Source of the DNA: Alphaproteobacteria bacterium
GTDB lineage: Bacteria; Pseudomonadota; Alphaproteobacteria; Micavibrionales; Micavibrionaceae
Length of the DNA: 6,709 nucleotides
Assembly: GCA_030432775.1 (NCBI GenBank)
Contig: JAUILO010000133.1
Location: forward strand, 1-6,709
Reading direction: 5' to 3'
In this document: piece after piece, positions 5,064 to 6,709 of the stretch
How the letters are laid out: every line of letters starts with the position of its first letter
Position numbering within the stretch: position 1 is the stretch's first letter
Notes under the pieces: model-generated
Seen by the model: the letters and a program-made list of their open reading frames with translations, nothing else
The model's database searches: none
What the model was told of the DNA's origin: nothing
Position numbers and translations under genes: made by a program

Positions 5064-6326
5064 ATGCGTAATGCTAGCGGTGTAAAAATGAACATACAGA
5101 ACAATACCAATATGAATACAGATCCAAGTCAAACTCCTGGTGAGATGGCAAATGATGTAAAAGGTGAAGGCCTTGATTACAGAAGTCATATCCAGAATTT
5201 ATCTCCCAATCCCGGTGCAAAGCTTTTGCGTTATGGTAAAACAAAAGAGGGGGTAATCTCCTTGGCTCAGGGTGAGGGCGATGCGCCAACACCAGAATTT
5301 ATCAGAAGCGCGGCTATTCAGGCGCTGCAAGAGGGCAAAACATTTTATGGTATGCCGCTTGGCCTGATGGAGCTTCGCGAAGAGCTAACCCAATATTATA
5401 AGCGTATCTATGAGATCGATTTGCCGGTGAACCGTGCGTATGTCACAAGCTCTGGCTCGAAGGCAATGAATTTGGCTTTACAGTCCTTGATTGAAAAAGG
5501 TGATGAAGTTGTGGCTGTTACGCCGATCTGGAAAAACTTGCTGAATTGTCTGGAAGTTGTGGAAGCCAATATTATTGAATCGCCAATGGATTTCATTGAT
5601 GGTAAATGGTCGCTGGATCTGGATAAGCTTTTTGCAAGCTGTACAGATAAAACGAGAGCTATTTTGATTACAACGCCATCTAATCCGACAGGCTGGGTCA
5701 TGGAAAAGGATCAAATGCAGGCTGTGCTTGATTATGCACGTAAGCACGGCATCTGGCTTATTTCTGATGAAGTATATGGCCGCCTGACTTATGACCGTTT
5801 ACATGCGCCGAGTTTCTTGGAGATTTCTGATCCGCATGATCGTCTATATACGGTCAATAATTTCTCGAAAGCGTGGGCGATGACAGGTTGGCGTTTGGGC
5901 TGGCTTGTAGGGCCGCAAGGCTCTGAAGGTATTATCCAGGATGTGGCCAATTATGATTACATGTGTCCACCAAGCTTTTCCCAATATGGCGCTATGGCTG
6001 CTTTACAGGAAGGCGAGCCGTTCCTGCAGGAGCTTTTAACTCTATGGCAGGGCAATATGGATTTTATGTTTGATGCTTTTGCAACGAATGACCGGATTAT
6101 TGCGAAGAAACCTGATGCTGCATTTTATGCATTTTTGAGGGTGGAAGGTGAAACTGATAGTGTCGCGTTTGCCCGCCGATTGATTGATGATTATGCGATT
6201 TCTTTGGCACCGGGCTCGTCTTTCGGGCGCGTTGGTGAAGGATTCATGCGTTTTTGTTTTGCAACATCCCGCCCGAAACTGGAAGAGGCAATCGGACGCT
6301 TTATGAAAGCGGTAGATGCGCTGTAA
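5064..6326 (+). CDS. PLP-dependent class I/II aminotransferase (aspartate aminotransferase superfamily)
   Basis: This is a cytosolic transaminase that moves an amino group between an amino acid and a 2-oxo acid using pyridoxal phosphate. It has 420 residues, near the usual 390-410 plus an N-terminal extension. Residues 1 to about 40 are polar and Asn-rich and probably disordered. The fold type I core begins near SLAQGEGDAPTPEF (66-79). Key residues seen: SSGSKAMNLAL (129-139, phosphate-binding loop); W156 in the ring-stacking position; TPSNPTG (204-210) with N207; SDEVYGRL (234-241) with D235 binding the pyridine nitrogen and Y238; NNFSKAWAMTGWRLGW (265-280) with the Schiff-base lysine K269; and FMRFCFA (394-400) with R396, the expected substrate-carboxylate arginine. 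All catalytic positions are intact. The substrate cannot be fixed from sequence; aspartate, alanine or aromatic amino acids are all possible. An Ala-rich leader peptide lies upstream. It is not obviously linked to the divergent efflux operon. Confidence 0.92.
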   Translation: MRNASGVKMNIQNNTNMNTDPSQTPGEMANDVKGEGLDYRSHIQNLSPNPGAKLLRYGKTKEGVISLAQGEGDAPTPEFIRSAAIQALQEGKTFYGMPLGLMELREELTQYYKRIYEIDLPVNRAYVTSSGSKAMNLALQSLIEKGDEVVAVTPIWKNLLNCLEVVEANIIESPMDFIDGKWSLDLDKLFASCTDKTRAILITTPSNPTGWVMEKDQMQAVLDYARKHGIWLISDEVYGRLTYDRLHAPSFLEISDPHDRLYTVNNFSKAWAMTGWRLGWLVGPQGSEGIIQDVANYDYMCPPSFSQYGAMAALQEGEPFLQELLTLWQGNMDFMFDAFATNDRIIAKKPDAAFYAFLRVEGETDSVAFARRLIDDYAISLAPGSSFGRVGEGFMRFCFATSRPKLEEAIGRFMKAVDAL

Positions 6327-6328
6327 CC

Positions 6329-6346
6329 CAAATAACAACATATTTG
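6329..6346 (+). repeat. AT-rich inverted repeat just after the aminotransferase stop, weak terminator candidate
   Basis: CAAATA-ACAACA-TATTTG is a perfect 6-6-6 dyad starting two bases after the stop codon. A T-rich tract (TTAATTTTTT) begins six bases after the stem. The stem has only one G-C pair, so as a terminator it would be very weak. Confidence 0.25.
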
Positions 6347-6373
6347 AGCCATTAATTTTTTATGACCTACTGA

Positions 6374-6391
6374 TACAGATTTGATTCTGTA
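6374..6391. repeat. 6-6-6 inverted repeat overlapping the -35 region of the next promoter
   Basis: TACAGA-TTTGAT-TCTGTA is a perfect dyad. No T-run follows, so it is unlikely to be a terminator. It overlaps the TTGATT proposed as the -35 box of the downstream gene, so it could be an operator; nothing else supports this. Confidence 0.35.
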
Positions 6392-6409
6392 GCCCAGAAA
6401 TCATATAGT
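6381..6409 (+). promoter_or_regulatory. Candidate promoter of the RNA methyltransferase gene
   Basis: TTGATT (6381-6386) and TATAGT (6404-6409) are separated by exactly 17 bp, matching the sigma-70 layout with four and five of six consensus bases. The predicted start near 6416 leaves a leader of about 37 bases before the ATG. Confidence 0.55.
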
Positions 6410-6440
6410 TTTTCGCATAATTTAGATTCGTGTGATTGAT

Positions 6441-6445
6441 GAGGA
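6441..6445 (+). promoter_or_regulatory. Strong ribosome-binding site of the RNA methyltransferase gene
   Basis: GAGGA is followed by seven bases and the ATG at 6453. This is the best Shine-Dalgarno match in the window, and it fixes the start of a short frame that might otherwise be dismissed. Confidence 0.75.
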
Positions 6446-6452
6446 ATAAAAG

Positions 6453-6629
6453 ATGTCAATGCGTGGTTATTTTGGTGTTGGGGTTGAAGGTATTAGTAAA
6501 GAGTTGAACGTCGGTAATCTCGCACGTTCAGCTCATTCTTTTGGTGCAAGTTTCTTTTTCACGATTGCGCCTGAAGTTGATATGTCAGGACACCATCAAC
6601 CGGCAGCTCGTCTTGATTGGATGGCGTAA
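6453..6629 (+). CDS. 5' fragment of a SpoU/TrmH-type RNA methyltransferase gene, broken after about 42 residues
   Basis: The frame encodes 58 residues. Residues 3-43 (MRGYFGVGVEGIS, then ELNVGNLARSAHSFGASFFFTI) match the start of a SPOUT-superfamily RNA methyltransferase known from Alphaproteobacteria. NVGNLARSAHSFGA is the SpoU motif 1 region, with N22 and R25 in conserved positions. Full proteins are roughly 170-190 residues, with S-adenosylmethionine-binding motifs 2 and 3 forming a C-terminal trefoil knot; these are absent. From about residue 44 (SGHHQPAARLDWMA, then stop) the sequence no longer fits the family, and base composition jumps to high GC. The promoter and ribosome-binding site are good, so the gene was real up to the join. 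As it stands the product cannot be an active methyltransferase. A sequencing frameshift alone does not explain it, because the following DNA has no methyltransferase-like frame. Confidence 0.75.
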   Translation: MSMRGYFGVGVEGISKELNVGNLARSAHSFGASFFFTIAPEVDMSGHHQPAARLDWMA

Positions 6630-6708
6630 GGCGCGCGTTGAATGCGCCCAGAGTCGCGGATTGGCCGGTCGCTCGAACAATGACACCGCCGGGCACCCGC
6701 TCCAGTGT
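6559..6708 (-). CDS. C-terminal fragment of an unrecognised protein in GC-rich DNA, 5' end outside window
   Basis: An open frame runs leftward from the window edge for 49 codons to a TGA at 6561-6559. It reads TLERVPGGVIVRATGQSATL near the edge and DELPVDGVLTYQLQAQ near its end. The third codon positions are mostly G or C, unlike every other gene in the window, which fits a protein from a high-GC genome. The style (GGVIVRATG, then a PVDGVLTYQ ending) recalls short C-terminal domains of secreted or lipoprotein-like proteins in Rhodobacterales, but I do not recognise the family firmly. Its last few codons (about 6559-6575) overlap the methyltransferase-like sequence on the other strand, so its natural C-terminus may be cut by the join. 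Confidence 0.4.
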   Translation of the reverse strand, partial: TLERVPGGVIVRATGQSATLGAFNARLTPSNQDELPVDGVLTYQLQAQS

Positions 6709-6709
6709 C
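6565..6709. other. Abrupt compositional change: probable chimeric join or rearrangement breakpoint
   Basis: To the left the DNA is AT-leaning and encodes a methyltransferase start; to the right it is rich in G and C (for example GGCGCGCG and CACCGCCGGGCACCCGC). The change falls between about 6565 and 6590, exactly where the plus-strand protein stops matching its family and where a minus-strand open frame begins. No inverted repeat, target-site duplication or transposase is visible at the join, so an insertion sequence end is not supported. Confidence 0.6.

Noticed and set aside
6565..6709. Insertion sequence end or prophage boundary at the right edge
   Set aside because: No terminal inverted repeat, direct repeat, transposase or integrase signal is visible; the data show only a change of composition and frame.

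Overview
The window looks like a moderately AT-rich bacterial chromosome segment, most likely from an alphaproteobacterium. The clearest hint is the short gene at 6453, whose opening residues (RGYFGVGVEGISK, then NVGNLARSAHSFGASF) match the N-terminus of an RNA methyltransferase type that I know mainly from Alphaproteobacteria. No rRNA, tRNA, CRISPR array or insertion sequence was seen.

Left part (1-4626, minus strand): a three-gene multidrug-efflux operon read leftward in the order TetR-family repressor (3946-4575), periplasmic adaptor (2631-3893), RND inner-membrane pump (1-2601, cut by the window edge). The pump closely resembles MexF/OqxB-type transporters. The same 16-bp operator pattern, TTGACT-N4-AGTCAA, occurs exactly twice here: over the -35 box of the repressor promoter (4611-4626), and in the 52-bp gap between repressor and adaptor (3917-3932). 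This suggests that the repressor controls its own promoter and also acts directly ahead of the pump genes. The repressor carries a Cys-Gly-Cys motif where the electrophile sensor NemR has its reactive cysteine. No outer-membrane channel gene is visible; it may lie beyond the left edge or elsewhere.

Middle (4576-5063): a 488-bp divergent intergenic region. It holds the repressor promoter and operator, a perfect 9-bp inverted repeat with an 18-bp spacer, and, on the plus strand, a candidate 25-codon leader peptide with eight Ala codons in its last eleven. Several local hairpins surround the peptide, some mutually exclusive. It lies upstream of a PLP-dependent class I/II aminotransferase (5064-6326), so amino-acid-dependent attenuation is a reasonable but unproven idea.

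Right end (6327-6709): a short intergenic region with a good candidate promoter, then the 5' end of a SpoU/TrmH-type RNA methyltransferase gene with an excellent ribosome-binding site. After about 40 family-like residues the frame runs into unrelated, visibly GC-rich DNA and stops at residue 58. The GC-rich DNA has an open minus-strand frame with the character of a different, high-GC genome. The window therefore probably ends in a chimeric assembly join or a true rearrangement breakpoint at about 6565-6590.
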